A stretch of 64,000 nucleotides of DNA from positions 779,911 through 843,910 of the forward strand of contig NZ_LMHM01000016.1 of the NCBI RefSeq assembly GCF_001427785.1, given 5' to 3'. Made by a program: the position numbers and the translations under genes. This DNA is from Lysobacter sp. Root690 (GTDB lineage: Bacteria > Pseudomonadota > Gammaproteobacteria > Xanthomonadales > Xanthomonadaceae). Position 1 is the stretch's first letter. Every line of letters starts with the position of its first letter. The notes beneath the pieces are model-generated. The model did not search any database, had not been told where the DNA came from, and was given only the letters and a program-made list of their open reading frames with translations. This document shows, piece after piece, positions 54,449-63,351 of this stretch.

Positions 54449-55108
54449 ATGACTCCACTAGAACGTACCGCTCCGCCCCTGCTCGAAGCCCGCGGCCTGC
54501 GCTTCGCGCGCAACGACGAACCCGTGTTCGGACCGCTCGACTTCGCCGTCGACGCCGGCGAAGCCTTGCTCGTGCAGGGCGACAACGGCGCCGGCAAGAC
54601 CACCTTGTTGCGCGTGCTGGCCGGCCTGCTGCGCGCCGACGACGGCCGGATCGACATCGACGGGCAACCGTCGGACGCCTCGCGCCGGGCGCGCGCGATC
54701 GCCTACCTCGGCCACCTGCCGGGCCTGAAGGCCGACTTGAGCGCGCTGGAGAATCTGAATTTCCTGTGCGGCCTGCAGGGACGTCGCCGCAGCCAGTTGC
54801 CCGAGAACGCGCTGGCCATCGTCGGCCTGGGCGGTTACGACGACGCGCTGGCGCGACAGTTGTCGGCCGGACAGAAGAAGCGGCTGTCGCTGGCGCGGTT
54901 GTGGATGTCGCCGGCGCCGCTGTGGTTGCTCGATGAGCCGTACGCGAACCTCGACCTGGAAGGCATCGAACTGGTCAACCGCATGGTCCAGGCGCATCTG
55001 CGCGAGGGCGGCGCCGCGTTGGTGACCACCCACGGCGCCTACGCCGCGCCGCCGGTGCGCACGCGCATGCTGGTGCTGCGACGCGCGGCCATGGAGGCCA
55101 GCGCATGA
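54449..55108 (+). CDS. ccmA: CcmA, haem-export-complex ATPase
   Basis: A 219-residue ABC ATPase of the CcmABCD complex that releases holo-CcmE. Walker A is [18 protein letters not shown], the ABC signature is [17 protein letters not shown] and Walker B is [12 protein letters not shown]. The start is ATG 54449; the frame extends to a TTG three codons upstream. It overlaps ccmB by four bases and opens the cytochrome c maturation operon. Confidence 0.96.
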   Translation: MTPLERTAPPLLEARGLRFARNDEPVFGPLDFAVDAGEALLVQGDNGAGKTTLLRVLAGLLRADDGRIDIDGQPSDASRRARAIAYLGHLPGLKADLSALENLNFLCGLQGRRRSQLPENALAIVGLGGYDDALARQLSAGQKKRLSLARLWMSPAPLWLLDEPYANLDLEGIELVNRMVQAHLREGGAALVTTHGAYAAPPVRTRMLVLRRAAMEASA

Positions 55109-55821
55109 GCGTACGGCAACGCAATCCCGGCGCCGGCGCGGCGACGCCCGGTTTGATCGGTTCGGCGCGCGCCTTGCTCGCGCGCGATCTGCGCCTGCTG
55201 TGGCGCCGCCGTGGCGATGCGCTGCAACCGGCGCTGTTCGCCCTGCTGGTGGTGGTGCTGTTCGCGCTCGCCCTCGGCGGCGAGAAGCAGGCGCTGTCGA
55301 AGGTCGCCGCCGCGGTGCTGTGGCTGGCGTCGCTGCTGGCCGGGCTGCTCGCGCTCGACACCTTGTTCCGCGGCGACGCCGAGGACGGCTCGCTGGAGCA
55401 ATGGATGCTGGCGCCGGTGCCGCTGGGCTGGCTGGTCGCGGTGCGCACCTTCACCCATTGGGCCACCACCTCCCTGCCCTTGCTGATCGCCACCCCGTTC
55501 CTGGCCGAACTGCTGTACCTGCCGCGCGAGCAATTGCCGGTGCTGCTGGCCTCGCTCGCGCTGGGCACGCCTTTGCTGAGTCTGCTCGGCGCGGTGGTCG
55601 CCGCGCTGACGGTCGGGATGCGGCGCTCTGGTATCCTTGTGGCCCTGCTGGCACTGCCGTTATACGTTCCGGTGCTGGTCTTCGGCGCGGGCAGCGTGGC
55701 CCGCTCGGCCCAGGGACTGGACCCGGTAGGCGCGTTGCTGTTGCTGGCCGCCGGGCTGGTGGTGGCGCTGCTGCTGGCACCGCTGGCCGCCGCCGCCGCG
55801 ATCCGCATCGCGCTGAGCTGA
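55105..55821 (+). CDS. ccmB: CcmB, membrane subunit of the CcmABCD complex
   Basis: A 238-residue protein with about six membrane helices, beginning [20 protein letters not shown] and including [20 protein letters not shown]. It partners CcmA. A 153-base gap without a gene separates it from ccmC, the only sizeable break in the front half of the operon. Confidence 0.94.
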   Translation: MSVRQRNPGAGAATPGLIGSARALLARDLRLLWRRRGDALQPALFALLVVVLFALALGGEKQALSKVAAAVLWLASLLAGLLALDTLFRGDAEDGSLEQWMLAPVPLGWLVAVRTFTHWATTSLPLLIATPFLAELLYLPREQLPVLLASLALGTPLLSLLGAVVAALTVGMRRSGILVALLALPLYVPVLVFGAGSVARSAQGLDPVGALLLLAAGLVVALLLAPLAAAAAIRIALS

Positions 55822-55974
55822 CGGCGCCGGCGGCTCGCGTTGCGAAGCACCAGGCAGGACGCGTAAGCAGGACCCAGTAGCAGACCGAACCCGTGCGCGA
55901 CAGCCCGGCTGTCGCGCTCAACCGTCCAGGCCGCCCGGCGACCCAGACCTCGAGACCTTCGAACGAACCACTGA

Positions 55975-56739
55975 ATGAATCCACTCGTCCGCTGGTTCCA
56001 CCAACTCGGCTCGCCGCCTACCTTCGACCGCTTCGCCGCGCGTTGGGCGCCGTGGGCGTATGGTCTCGGCCTGCTGGTGATGGCGTGGGGTCTGTACGGC
56101 GCGTTGTTCCAGGTGCCGGCCGATTACCAGCAGAAGGACAGCTTCCGCATTCTGTACGTCCATGTGCCCAGCGCGTGGATGAGCCTGGCCGTGTTCGGGC
56201 TGATGGCGTTCTATGCCGCGATCGCGCTGATCTGGCGGATCAAGCTGTGCGAAATCCTGGCCATGGCCTGCGCGCCGATCGGCGCCGGTTTCACCGTGAT
56301 CACCCTGGCCACCGGTTCGATCTGGGGCAAGCCGATGTGGGGCACCTGGTGGGACTGGGACCCGCGCCTGACCACCGAGCTGATCCTGCTGTTTTTGTAC
56401 CTGGGCGTGATCGGCCTGTACCAGGCGATCGACGACCGTCGCGCCGCCGCGCGCGCGGCCGGCCTGCTGGCGATCGTCGGCGTCGCCCTGCTGCCGGTGA
56501 TCCGCTATTCGGTGGTGTGGTGGAACTCGCTGCACCAGGGTCAGACCATCAGCCTGTTCGGCAAGTCGAGCATGGACCCCAGCATGATGGCGCCGCTGAT
56601 CTGGATGATCGTCGGCACCAAGCTGTGGTTTATCGGCGCGCTGCTGGTGCGCGCGCGCGCCGACAACCTGCGCCGCGAACAGGGCAAGGCCTGGGTCGCA
56701 CAACTGGCCGGCGTGGCGAATCCTCAGGAGCTCCGCTGA
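55975..56739 (+). CDS. ccmC: CcmC, haem-handling protein
   Basis: A 254-residue six-helix membrane protein that attaches haem to CcmE. It contains the tryptophan-rich WWD motif WGTWWDWDPRLTTELILLFL and the flanking His residues (HVPSAWM; WNSLHQGQT). Its stop overlaps the ccmD start (TGATG). Confidence 0.96.
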   Translation: MNPLVRWFHQLGSPPTFDRFAARWAPWAYGLGLLVMAWGLYGALFQVPADYQQKDSFRILYVHVPSAWMSLAVFGLMAFYAAIALIWRIKLCEILAMACAPIGAGFTVITLATGSIWGKPMWGTWWDWDPRLTTELILLFLYLGVIGLYQAIDDRRAAARAAGLLAIVGVALLPVIRYSVVWWNSLHQGQTISLFGKSSMDPSMMAPLIWMIVGTKLWFIGALLVRARADNLRREQGKAWVAQLAGVANPQELR

Positions 56740-56903
56740 TGGAATACCGCAATTACCTCATCGCTGCCTACGCAGTGTTCTTCATCGTGCTGGGCTGGGA
56801 TTTCTTCGCCAGCCAGTGGCAGGTCCGTCGCGAACTGCGCCAGGCGCGCAAGCGCGCGGCGCGCGACGCGGCACGCAGCACCCCCAGTGAGTTGAGCCGA
56901 TGA
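56739..56903 (+). CDS. ccmD: CcmD, small membrane protein
   Basis: A 54-residue protein that is easy to miss. It has one hydrophobic helix ([19 protein letters not shown]) and a basic cytoplasmic tail. CcmD stabilises the CcmABC-CcmE complex. It overlaps ccmC (TGATG) and ccmE (ATGA). Confidence 0.92.
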   Translation: MEYRNYLIAAYAVFFIVLGWDFFASQWQVRRELRQARKRAARDAARSTPSELSR

Positions 56904-57367
56904 ATCCCACCCGTCGCCGTCGCCTGTTGTGGGTGCTGGGCCTGGTCGCCGCCGCCGGTGTCGCCACCGCGCTGGTCGCCACCGCCTTGCAGCGCAATGT
57001 CGCCTATCTGTACACGCCCAGCGAAATTCTGCGTGGCGATGCCAGCGAACGCGCGCGCTTCCGCCTCGGCGGGATGGTCGCGGAGGGTTCGTTCAAGCGC
57101 GCGTCGGGTTCGATGGACGCGCATTTCAGCGTCACCGACGGCGATGCGCTGATGCCGGTGGTTTACACCGGCATCCTGCCAGACCTGTTCCGCGAGAAGC
57201 AGGCGGTGGTCGCGACTGGTCGCATGCAGGGCGGTACGTTCGTCGCCGAGGAGATTCTGGCCAAGCACGACGAGACGTATATGCCCAAGGAAGTCGCCGA
57301 CAAGATGGGGCAGGCGCATAAGAAGCATGATGTCGCGGCGCCGGGTGGCGTGGAGCCTGCGCGTTGA
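56900..57367 (+). CDS. ccmE: CcmE, periplasmic haem chaperone
   Basis: A 155-residue chaperone with an N-terminal anchor ([19 protein letters not shown]) and an OB-fold domain. Covalent haem binding should occur at His123 in [11 protein letters not shown], with Tyr127 as axial ligand (HxxxY motif). The C-terminus is flexible. A palindromic element lies directly after the stop. Confidence 0.96.
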   Translation: MNPTRRRRLLWVLGLVAAAGVATALVATALQRNVAYLYTPSEILRGDASERARFRLGGMVAEGSFKRASGSMDAHFSVTDGDALMPVVYTGILPDLFREKQAVVATGRMQGGTFVAEEILAKHDETYMPKEVADKMGQAHKKHDVAAPGGVEPAR

Positions 57368-57384
57368 GTTATTTCGCGCGTGGA

Positions 57385-57557
57385 GCAAGAGCAAATCCCT
57401 CCTGCCCCCCTTTTTTAAAGGGGGGAACAGCACGGGTGGATGGGGGTTTCGCGCTTGAGTCGGATTACCGCATAGCGATCCGATCGCTGGTCGTCTCATC
57501 GAAGCCCGCTTGTCTTCCCCCTTTGCAAAAGGGGGACCGAGGGGGATTCGCTTTTGC
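57385..57557 (+). mobile_element. Palindromic MITE-like element, copy A (between ccmE and ccmF)
   Basis: A 173-bp element with imperfect 17-bp terminal inverted repeats: GCAAGAGCAAATCCCTC on the left (three mismatches) and GGGGGATTCGCTTTTGC on the right. Inside are the nested palindromes CCCCCCTTTTTTAAAGGGGG and CCCCCTTTGCAAAAGGGGG. It shares both ends and GGGGGGAACAGCACGGG with copy B at 60256-60406; the middle differs. It carries no gene and separates ccmE from ccmF by 282 bases. Confidence 0.8.
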
Positions 57558-57600
57558 TTTTGCTTTTGCTTTTGCTTTTGCTTTTGCTTTTGCTTTTGCT
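57551..57600 (+). repeat. Hexanucleotide microsatellite (CTTTTG)n, about eight copies
   Basis: CTTTTG is repeated eight times plus two bases, directly continuing the CTTTTGC right end of the palindromic element. It lies 50 bases before the ccmF start codon. Confidence 0.93.
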
Positions 57601-57649
57601 GTCGCCCTCCAGGATCCAAATCGCGTCATGAATCACAAGGCGATCGCCC

Positions 57650-59704
57650 ATGCTGCCTGAACTCGGCCAGATCGCCCTGATCCTCGCCCTGCTGATCTCG
57701 GTCCTGCAGACCGTGCTGCCGCTGCTCGGCGCGCACCGCGGCATCGAGCCGTGGATGGCGATCGCGCGGCCGGCCGCGTATTCGCAATTGCTGCTGGTCG
57801 GCTTCGCCTTTGTGCTGCTGACCCATGCCTTCGTCAACCAGGATTTCTCGCTGCGCTACGTCGCCGAGAACAGCAACACCCTGCTGCCGGTGCTGTACCG
57901 CTATTCCGCGGTGTGGGGCGCGCATGAAGGCTCGCTGCTGATGTGGGCGCTGGTGCTCGCACTGTGGACCGGCGCGGTAGCGTGGTTCTCCAAGTCGCTG
58001 CCGTCGCAGGTGATCGCGCGCGTGCTCGGGGTGATGGGCGTGATCAGCGTCGGCTTCCTGGCGTTCCTGATCTTCACCAGCAACCCGTTCGCGCGCCTGC
58101 TGCCGGCGGTGGCCGAAGGCCGCGACCTCAATCCGCTGCTGCAGGACCCGGGCCTGATCATCCATCCGCCGATGCTGTACATCGGCTACGTCGGTTTCAG
58201 CGTGCCGTTCGCGTTCGCGATCGCCGCGCTGCTCGACGGCAAGGTCGACGCGCGCTGGCTGCGCTGGACCCGGCCGTGGACCAACGTCGCCTGGGCCTTC
58301 CTGACCCTCGGCATCGCCCTGGGTTCGTGGTGGGCGTATTACGAATTGGGCTGGGGCGGCTGGTGGTTCTGGGACCCGGTCGAGAACGCCAGCTTCATGC
58401 CGTGGCTGGCCGGCGCGGCGCTGATTCACTCGCAGGCGGTCACCGAAAAACGCGGCAGCTTCCGCGGCTGGACCTTGTTGCTCGCGATCGCCGCGTTTTC
58501 GCTGTCGCTGCTCGGCACGTTCCTGGTTCGCTCCGGCGTGTTGACCAGCGTGCATGCCTTCGCCGCCGATCCTTCGCGCGGGCTGTTCGTGCTGATCTTC
58601 CTCGGCATCGTGATCGGTGGTTCGCTGCTGCTGTACGCGCTGCGCGCGCCGTCGGGCGAGGAAAACGCCGGCAAGCCGTTCGAACTGATGTCGCGCGAGA
58701 CCCTGTTGCTGGGCAACAACCTGCTGCTGGCGACCGCGTGCGCGATGGTTTTGCTCGGCACCTTGTACCCCTTGCTCGCCGATGCGCTGGACCTGGGCAA
58801 GATCTCGGTCGGCCCGCCCTACTTCGCGCTGATGTTCGTGCTGCTGATGACGCCGCTGGTGTTGCTGCTGCCGTTCGGCCCGCTGTTCCGCTGGCAGCGC
58901 GAACAGGCCTCGCGCCCGCTGGCGATGCTGATTCCGTGGGCCGGGCTTGCGCTCGGCGCCGCCATCGCCGCGTATTTCCTGGCGCCGCAGAGTCCGCTCA
59001 AGGTCGCCGCGGGTGTCGGCGGCGCGGTCTGGGTCGCGGCCGGCACATTGCGCTTCGTGTGGACGCGCGTGCGCGGCAAGGGCAATGCCTTCACCGCCGA
59101 AATGCTCGGCATGACCCTGGCCCATCTGGGCGTGGCGGTGTTCCTGATCGGCGCCTTGCTGGTCGAAGGCCTGAGCGTGCAGCGCGAAGTCGCGCTGGCG
59201 CCGGGCAAGAGCCTGGAACTGGGCCGCTATTCGTTCCGCTTCGACAGCGTCAAGCACAGCGTCGGGCCGAATTACGAAGCCGACTACGGCACCGTCACGG
59301 TATTCGACGGCGGCGAACTGCTGACCGTGATGCATCCGGAAAAACGCGCCTACGCCAGCGGTGGCCAGGTTCTGACCGAAGCCGCGCTCGCGCCGGGCAT
59401 CACCCGCGATCTGTACGTGGCGCTCGGCGAACCGCTCGGCGGCGGCGCGTGGGCGGTGCGGGTCCACATCAAGCCGTTCGTGCGCTGGGTCTGGCTGGGC
59501 GCGTTGCTGATGATGCTGGGCGGCCTGGTGGCGGCGACCGATCGGCGCTTCCGGCCGAAGCTCGCGCCCGAACCCAAACGCGCCGAGCCCGATCCGTTTG
59601 AGTTCGCGCTGGCCGATGGGCCGGACGCGTTCGCGACCGAAAAGCGATATCGCGGCAACGACGATGCCGTCTTTGACCGCACGCCCGATGGAGACGACCG
59701 ATGA
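57650..59704 (+). CDS. ccmF: CcmF, haem lyase subunit
   Basis: A 684-residue polytopic membrane protein that ligates haem to apocytochromes with CcmH. It has the WWD domain GWGGWWFWDPVENASFMPWL, the conserved RYSAVWGAHEGSLLMWALVL, and about 14-15 helices. The C-terminal periplasmic beta domain (VALAPGKSLELGRYSFRFDS) is followed by a last helix and a charged tail. AAGG precedes the ATG. It overlaps ccmG by four bases. Confidence 0.97.
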   Translation: MLPELGQIALILALLISVLQTVLPLLGAHRGIEPWMAIARPAAYSQLLLVGFAFVLLTHAFVNQDFSLRYVAENSNTLLPVLYRYSAVWGAHEGSLLMWALVLALWTGAVAWFSKSLPSQVIARVLGVMGVISVGFLAFLIFTSNPFARLLPAVAEGRDLNPLLQDPGLIIHPPMLYIGYVGFSVPFAFAIAALLDGKVDARWLRWTRPWTNVAWAFLTLGIALGSWWAYYELGWGGWWFWDPVENASFMPWLAGAALIHSQAVTEKRGSFRGWTLLLAIAAFSLSLLGTFLVRSGVLTSVHAFAADPSRGLFVLIFLGIVIGGSLLLYALRAPSGEENAGKPFELMSRETLLLGNNLLLATACAMVLLGTLYPLLADALDLGKISVGPPYFALMFVLLMTPLVLLLPFGPLFRWQREQASRPLAMLIPWAGLALGAAIAAYFLAPQSPLKVAAGVGGAVWVAAGTLRFVWTRVRGKGNAFTAEMLGMTLAHLGVAVFLIGALLVEGLSVQREVALAPGKSLELGRYSFRFDSVKHSVGPNYEADYGTVTVFDGGELLTVMHPEKRAYASGGQVLTEAALAPGITRDLYVALGEPLGGGAWAVRVHIKPFVRWVWLGALLMMLGGLVAATDRRFRPKLAPEPKRAEPDPFEFALADGPDAFATEKRYRGNDDAVFDRTPDGDDR

Positions 59705-60246
59705 ACAAGAGTCGCTGGCTGCCGCTGGCTGTATTCGCCGCGCTCGCCGTGCTGCTCGCCGCCGGCGTGTGGCTCAGCCGCAATCCCGATCGCGAAAAGC
59801 TGCCGTCGCCGCTGATCGGCAAGCCCGCGCCCGAGTTCTCGCTGCCGGTGCTGCACGAAGCCGGCCGTCTGCTGACCTCGCAGGAATTGCGCGGCGCACC
59901 GTACCTGCTCAACGTCTGGGGCAGCTGGTGCCCGGCTTGCCGCGACGAACATCCGGTGCTGACCCGCTTCGCCGAAACCAAGCGCTTGCGCGTGATCGGG
60001 TTCAACTGGAAGGACGAACACGCCGATGCGCTGCGTTGGCTGGAGCAGTACGGCAATCCCTATGTGGTGGTGGTCGCCGATTACGACGGCAAATCGGCGA
60101 TCGACTGGGGCATTTACGGCGCGCCGGAAACGTTCCTGGTGGATGGTCGCGGGATCGTGCGCTGGAAGTTCGTGGGGCCGCTTACTGACAAGGTGATCGC
60201 GAATGAGTTGCTGCCGGCGTTGAGCAAGATCGAGAAGGCGCGATGA
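59701..60246 (+). CDS. ccmG: CcmG/DsbE thiol-disulfide oxidoreductase
   Basis: A 181-residue membrane-anchored thioredoxin-fold protein. The anchor is about residues 6-25 and the active site is WGSWCPACRDEHP (Cys77, Cys80). The CcmG-type GVYGAPE loop appears as WGIYGAPETFLVDGRG. It keeps apocytochrome and CcmH cysteines reduced. Its stop overlaps the ccmH ATG (ATGA). Confidence 0.96.
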   Translation: MNKSRWLPLAVFAALAVLLAAGVWLSRNPDREKLPSPLIGKPAPEFSLPVLHEAGRLLTSQELRGAPYLLNVWGSWCPACRDEHPVLTRFAETKRLRVIGFNWKDEHADALRWLEQYGNPYVVVVADYDGKSAIDWGIYGAPETFLVDGRGIVRWKFVGPLTDKVIANELLPALSKIEKAR

Positions 60247-60893
60247 GGCTTGCGGGCAAAAGCGAATCCCCCCTGCCCCCCTTTTCCAAAGGGGGGAACA
60301 GCACGGGCTTGCAGGTGGTATCGCCGCGATCGGACACGCTCTCTTCATTGCCGTCCGATGGACTCCCCCCTTTGCAAAAAGGGGGCCGGGGGGGATTCGC
60401 TTTTGCTTCCCAGCCACTGCGCACGCTCGCCGCCGCCGCATTGCTAAGCCTGTCGCTGGCTCTGACCCTGGCCCAACCCGCCCAAGCCCAACCCGCCAAC
60501 GACCCCGCCCCGCTGAGCTTCACCAACACCAGCGAAGAACGCCGCTTCCACGCCCTGGTCGCCGAACTGCGCTGCGTGATGTGCCAGAACCAATCGCTGG
60601 CCGATTCCAACGCCCAGATCGCCCACGACCTGCGCCGCGAAGTGCTCGCGCTGATGCGCCAGGGCAAGAGCGACGGCGAGATCAAGGATTTCCTGGTCGC
60701 GCGCTACGGCGAATTCGTGCTCTACCGACCGCAGGTCGAATCCAAGACCTGGCTGCTGTGGTTCGGCCCGGCGCTGCTGTTGCTGGCCGGCGGCTTCGCC
60801 GTTGCACGTATCGTGCATGCACGCTCGGCCACTACGCGTTCGGCGAAGGCGGGACCGGCCGACACGCGCATTGACGAGGAACAAGAGTGGTGA
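60243..60893 (+). CDS. ccmH: CcmH (CcmL-type) with an inserted palindromic element near its start
   Basis: A 216-residue reading of the CcmH thiol protein. The mature domain has NTSEERRFHALVAELRCVMC with the CxxC (Cys111, Cys114), QNQSLADSNAQIAHDLRREV, DFLVARYGEFVLYRP and a C-terminal membrane helix. The ATG overlaps ccmG as expected for the native start. Residues 5-55, however, are encoded by the palindromic element, so a signal peptide (TLAAAALLSLSLALTLAQPA) now begins near residue 58 instead of at the N-terminus. The frame stays open. The protein may be made with a long cytoplasmic leader, or from an internal non-ATG start; there is no ATG between insert and signal. Confidence 0.9.
   Translation: MRLAGKSESPLPPFSKGGNSTGLQVVSPRSDTLSSLPSDGLPPLQKGGRGGFAFASQPLRTLAAAALLSLSLALTLAQPAQAQPANDPAPLSFTNTSEERRFHALVAELRCVMCQNQSLADSNAQIAHDLRREVLALMRQGKSDGEIKDFLVARYGEFVLYRPQVESKTWLLWFGPALLLLAGGFAVARIVHARSATTRSAKAGPADTRIDEEQEW
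60256..60406 (+). mobile_element. Palindromic MITE-like element, copy B (inside ccmH)
   Basis: A 151-bp element with perfect 17-bp terminal inverted repeats: GCAAAAGCGAATCCCCC and GGGGGATTCGCTTTTGC. It has inner palindromes CCCCCCTTTTCCAAAGGGGG and CCCCCCTTTGCAAAAAGGGG. It is translated in ccmH as PPFSKGG and PPLQKGGRGGFAFA. No clear target-site duplication is visible. It is related to copy A near 57.4 kb. Confidence 0.85.
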
Positions 60894-61939
60894 TGGCGGT
60901 GACGATGGGATCGGCCCCGATGGGCGTGTTCGTGGCATGCGGCGCGGCACTGGTCGTGTTCGTACTGGGCTACGCCTTGCATCCGCTGTGGCGGACGCGA
61001 CCGGCGCTCGGCGCCGGCCTGGGCGTGGCGCTCGCGGCGGCCACCGTCGCGCTGTATTTCGCGATCGGCACCCCAGCCGGGTTGCAACCCGAGCAACGCA
61101 AGGCGCCGCAGACGCTGGACGAAGCGGTGACTCAGTTGGAAGCCGAACTCGAGCGCGATCCGAATCAGATCGAAGGCTGGCGTCTGCTCGCCAGCGCCTA
61201 CACCGCGCAAGGCCTGGGCATGAAGGCGCGCGATGCGTATGCGCGCGCGGTCAAGCTGGCGCCGGACAATCCCGACCTGCTCGCCGAAGCCGCCGAAGCG
61301 CGCGCACTCGCCACCCGCGAACGCCGTTTCGACAACGAAGCGGTGGCGATGCTCAAGCACGCGCTGGAACAGCAGCCCATGCACCAGCGCGCGCGCTGGT
61401 TTCTCGGTATCGCCCAGCGCCAGGCCGAACAGCCGGCCGAAGCGGCCAAGACCTGGGAACCACTGCTGAGCGTGGTCGATCCGGCCACCGCCGCGAGCCT
61501 GCTCGACCAGATCAATGGCGCGCGCCAGGAAGCCGGCATGGAGCCGATGCAGGCGCCCGCGCCGGCCGCCGCGAACAGCGCAGCGGCCAGCGGCCCCGGC
61601 CTCAAGATCCGGGTCGAACTGTCGCCGCAGTTGGCGGCGAAGCTGCCCGCCAACGCCAGCGTGTTCGTGATCGCGCGCCAGCTCGGCGGCCCGCCGATGC
61701 CGGTCGCGGTGGAAAAGCACCCGGCCGCGAAGTTCCCGCTTGAGGTCACTCTCGACGACGGCGACAGCCCGATGCCGACCATGAAGCTGTCGCAGCTCGA
61801 ACAGGTGCAGGTGCTCGCGCGCGTGTCGGCCTCCGGCAACGCCATCCCGCAATCGGGCGACCTGACCTCGCAGCCGGTGACGGTGCGCGTGGATGCCAAG
61901 GGCGCGACGGTCGTCGTCATCGATCGCGCGGTCGACTGA
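60887..61939 (+). CDS. ccmI: CcmI, apocytochrome c chaperone
   Basis: A 350-residue protein combining two N-terminal membrane helices (MGVFVACGAALVVFVLGYAL and GAGLGVALAAATVALYFAIG) with a TPR region (about 80-210: GWRLLASAYTAQGLGMKARD). The C-terminal domain is of the CcmH/CcmI type (LKIRVELSPQLAAKLPANAS). It binds apocytochrome c and delivers it to CcmF-CcmH. I prefer the GTG at 60887 (GAGGA six bases upstream); ATG 60893, overlapping the ccmH stop as TGATG, is the alternative. Confidence 0.9.
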   Translation: MVMAVTMGSAPMGVFVACGAALVVFVLGYALHPLWRTRPALGAGLGVALAAATVALYFAIGTPAGLQPEQRKAPQTLDEAVTQLEAELERDPNQIEGWRLLASAYTAQGLGMKARDAYARAVKLAPDNPDLLAEAAEARALATRERRFDNEAVAMLKHALEQQPMHQRARWFLGIAQRQAEQPAEAAKTWEPLLSVVDPATAASLLDQINGARQEAGMEPMQAPAPAAANSAAASGPGLKIRVELSPQLAAKLPANASVFVIARQLGGPPMPVAVEKHPAAKFPLEVTLDDGDSPMPTMKLSQLEQVQVLARVSASGNAIPQSGDLTSQPVTVRVDAKGATVVVIDRAVD

Positions 61940-62128
61940 ACGCGCGATCGACACCACGATCGGTCGCCCGGATCGCCCGCTACCGGCATGTGCCGATAAC
62001 GCAATTGCAGTTCCGGTCGCGGCCGCCGGTCAGGGCGATGGTTTAGGCTCTGCATCGCGACCGCCGCCCCCGCGCGGCCGTCGACTTTCGAATCTTTTCA
62101 GCGCAAGCACTGGCCACACGAGCAAGGC

Positions 62129-63274
62129 ATGACCGAATTCATCCCGCCCGGCACCCGCCACATCGACCTGCCCTCGCCGTTCCCGATGAAACGCGGCGGC
62201 GCCCTGCACGGCGCGCGCATCGCCTATGAAACCTGGGGCGAACTCAACGCCAGGCGCGACAACGCGATCCTGATCGTCACCGGCCTGTCGCCCGACGCGC
62301 ACGCCGCGGCCAACGCCGGCAATTCCGAGCCGGGCTGGTGGGAAGCGATGCTCGGCCCGGGCAAGCCGATCGACAGCGATCACTGGTTCGTGATCTGCGT
62401 GAATTCGCTGGGCAGTTGCAAGGGTTCGACCGGCCCGGCCTCGATCAACGCCTACACCGGCGAGCTGTACCGGCTGGAATTTCCCGAACTGTCGATCGAA
62501 GACGGCGCCGACGCCGCCGCGTACGTCGTGCGCGCGCTCGGCATCGAGCGTCTGGCCTGCGTGATCGGCAACTCGATGGGCGGCATGACCGCGCTCGCGC
62601 TGCTGATCCGCCACCCCGGGCTGGCGCGCAACCACATCAACATCTCCGGCGCGGCGCGCGCATTGCCGTTCTCGATCGCGATCCGCTCGCTGCAGCGCGA
62701 AGCGATCCGTCTGGACCCGCAGTGGAACCAGGGCGGCTACGACGAAACCAACTACCCCGAATCGGGCATGCGCATGGCGCGCAAGCTCGGCGTGATCACG
62801 TATCGCTCGGCCCTGGAATGGGACGGGCGATTCGGCCGGGTGCGGCTGGACTCCGATCGCGCCGACGAGGAGCCCTTCGGTCTGGAATTCGAGGTCGAAA
62901 GTTATCTGGAAGGCCACGCCCGCCGGTTCGTGCGCCGCTTCGACCCGAACTGCTACCTGTACCTGAGCCGCTCGATGGACTGGTTCGACCTGGGCGATTA
63001 CTGCGGCGGCGGCGACGGCCTGGACAACGAGGAACAGGTCCGCCGCGGCCTGGCCGCGATCCGGGTGGAAAAGGCGCTGGCCATCGGCGTCCACACCGAC
63101 ATCCTGTTTCCGCTGCAGCAACAGCAGGAAATCGCCGACGGCCTGCGCGCCGGCGGCGCCGACGCCCGCTTCGTGCCGCTGGAGTCGCCGCAGGGCCACG
63201 ACGCGTTCCTGGTCGACATCGCCCGCTTCGGCCCGGCCGTGGCCGGATTCCTGGACGAACTGCGAACCAGCTGA
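62129..63274 (+). CDS. MetX-family O-acyltransferase, probably L-serine O-succinyltransferase
   Basis: A 381-residue alpha/beta-hydrolase acyltransferase. The nucleophile elbow is VIGNSMGGMTALALL (Ser149), with Asp324 in HTDILFP and His357 in QGHDAF. It contains LPSPFPMKRGGALHGARIAY, GPASINAYTGELYR and SYLEGHARRF. Family members acylate homoserine or serine with acetyl- or succinyl-CoA. Xanthomonadales orthologues have been described as serine O-succinyltransferases feeding cysteine synthesis, so that is my preferred reading; homoserine O-acetyl/succinyltransferase (metX) is the alternative. The neighbouring thiol dioxygenase gene is consistent with sulfur amino-acid metabolism. The 189-base leader shows no SAM riboswitch. 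Confidence 0.88.
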   Translation: MTEFIPPGTRHIDLPSPFPMKRGGALHGARIAYETWGELNARRDNAILIVTGLSPDAHAAANAGNSEPGWWEAMLGPGKPIDSDHWFVICVNSLGSCKGSTGPASINAYTGELYRLEFPELSIEDGADAAAYVVRALGIERLACVIGNSMGGMTALALLIRHPGLARNHINISGAARALPFSIAIRSLQREAIRLDPQWNQGGYDETNYPESGMRMARKLGVITYRSALEWDGRFGRVRLDSDRADEEPFGLEFEVESYLEGHARRFVRRFDPNCYLYLSRSMDWFDLGDYCGGGDGLDNEEQVRRGLAAIRVEKALAIGVHTDILFPLQQQQEIADGLRAGGADARFVPLESPQGHDAFLVDIARFGPAVAGFLDELRTS

Positions 63275-63351
63275 GCGAACCAACCGGATCGGCACCGGTC
63301 CTGGGCGGCTCAAAGCTGCCAAGGCGCAGGCAGGGGCGTAGAATCCACGCC

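Noticed and set aside
57364-57660. 98-codon frame between ccmE and ccmF
   Set aside because: It translates the palindromic element and the CTTTTG array (FAFAFA...) and lacks independent support.
61940-62128. SAM riboswitch before the MetX-family gene
   Set aside because: No SAM-I, SAM-II or SAM/SAH core could be recognised in the leader.
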